Positions 7,072-7,379 of a stretch of 7,379 nucleotides of DNA are shown piece by piece (within the stretch, counting starts at the first letter, position 1; each line of letters begins with the position of its first letter). The DNA lies in NCBI GenBank assembly GCA_017501865.1, contig JAFVWD010000089.1, positions 1 through 7,379 on the forward strand, read 5' to 3'. The DNA is from Clostridia bacterium (GTDB lineage: Bacteria > Bacillota > Clostridia > Oscillospirales > Acutalibacteraceae). Position numbers and translations under genes: made by a program. Below the pieces are notes generated by a model. That model did no database searches and was not told the origin of the DNA. It saw nothing but the letters and a program-made list of their open reading frames with translations.

Positions 7072-7379
7072 CAATTTCACTTCCGTAAAAAACTTTATTA
7101 AGATATAAACCGTCAGGAATAACGGTAACACCTGCATTAACACGCTCTTTACTTTCAATTATAGCAGGAATATTATCACACTCAATTTTACCCTCTGCTA
7201 CATATAAAAGCGTTCCCGCCATTATACGAACCATATTATATAAAAATCCGTTACCGCAAACTTTAAATATAACCAGGTCGCCTTCTCGTTTTACTGAGGC
7301 AGAATAAATTGTTCTGACCTTCGAAGCGACTGTTGCACCCGATGCACAGAATGCTGAAAAATCAAACTCACCGACAAAA
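7055..7379 (-). CDS. truA: tRNA pseudouridine(38-40) synthase TruA, C-terminal part (5' end beyond window)
   Basis: This frame enters from the right edge and gives 107 residues before a TAA at 7055-7057. TruA converts uridines at positions 38-40 of the tRNA anticodon stem-loop to pseudouridine. The visible part has the family's C-terminal motifs: a GEFDFSAF block close to the edge, VRTIYSA, then GNGFLYNMVRIMAGTLL, and a final AGVTVIPDGLYLNKVFY, where the family usually shows AG-x-T-x-P-x-GLYL. The catalytic aspartate is in the missing N-terminal part and cannot be checked. The end of the gene overlaps the start of the DUF5711-like gene by 17 bases, which suggests translational coupling. Confidence 0.92.
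   Translation of the reverse strand, partial: FVGEFDFSAFCASGATVASKVRTIYSASVKREGDLVIFKVCGNGFLYNMVRIMAGTLLYVAEGKIECDNIPAIIESKERVNAGVTVIPDGLYLNKVFYGSEIDEAKA

Overview
The window is an AT-rich, densely coded stretch in which every supported gene lies on the minus strand, so transcription runs from right to left. It looks like a Clostridia genome, most likely Oscillospiraceae/Ruminococcaceae or a relative. The reasons are the strong AGGAG-type Shine-Dalgarno sites, the low-GC codon choice, a ClpE-type ATPase with an N-terminal zinc finger, and the combination of a DUF5711-like protein with a CvpA-family protein. This placement is inferred from protein style and was not tested by a search.

In transcription order the genes are: the 3' end of truA (tRNA pseudouridine synthase, cut by the right edge); a membrane-anchored beta-propeller protein of DUF5711 type, overlapping truA by 17 bases; a CvpA-family membrane protein; pgsA (phosphatidylglycerophosphate synthase); a ClpE-like AAA+ unfoldase; and a large gene, cut by the left edge, encoding a beta-propeller joined to an alpha-helical, probably six-hairpin domain. 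The first four genes are separated by 18 bases or fewer, or overlap, and look like one transcription unit. The two larger gaps, about 60 bases each, flank the clp gene. Each carries a plausible sigma-A promoter with a small inverted repeat close by, so clp and the propeller gene may each have their own start of transcription.

Most of the region is housekeeping: tRNA modification, membrane lipid synthesis and protein quality control. The least understood gene is the leftmost one. It has no signal peptide and many cysteines, so it is probably cytoplasmic. Its propeller blades resemble those of the sensor part of two-component regulators, but here they are joined to an enzyme-like helical domain of unknown activity. 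I found no CRISPR array, tRNA, rRNA, insertion sequence, phage gene or clear minus-strand intrinsic terminator. No stretch longer than 300 bases lacks a gene.
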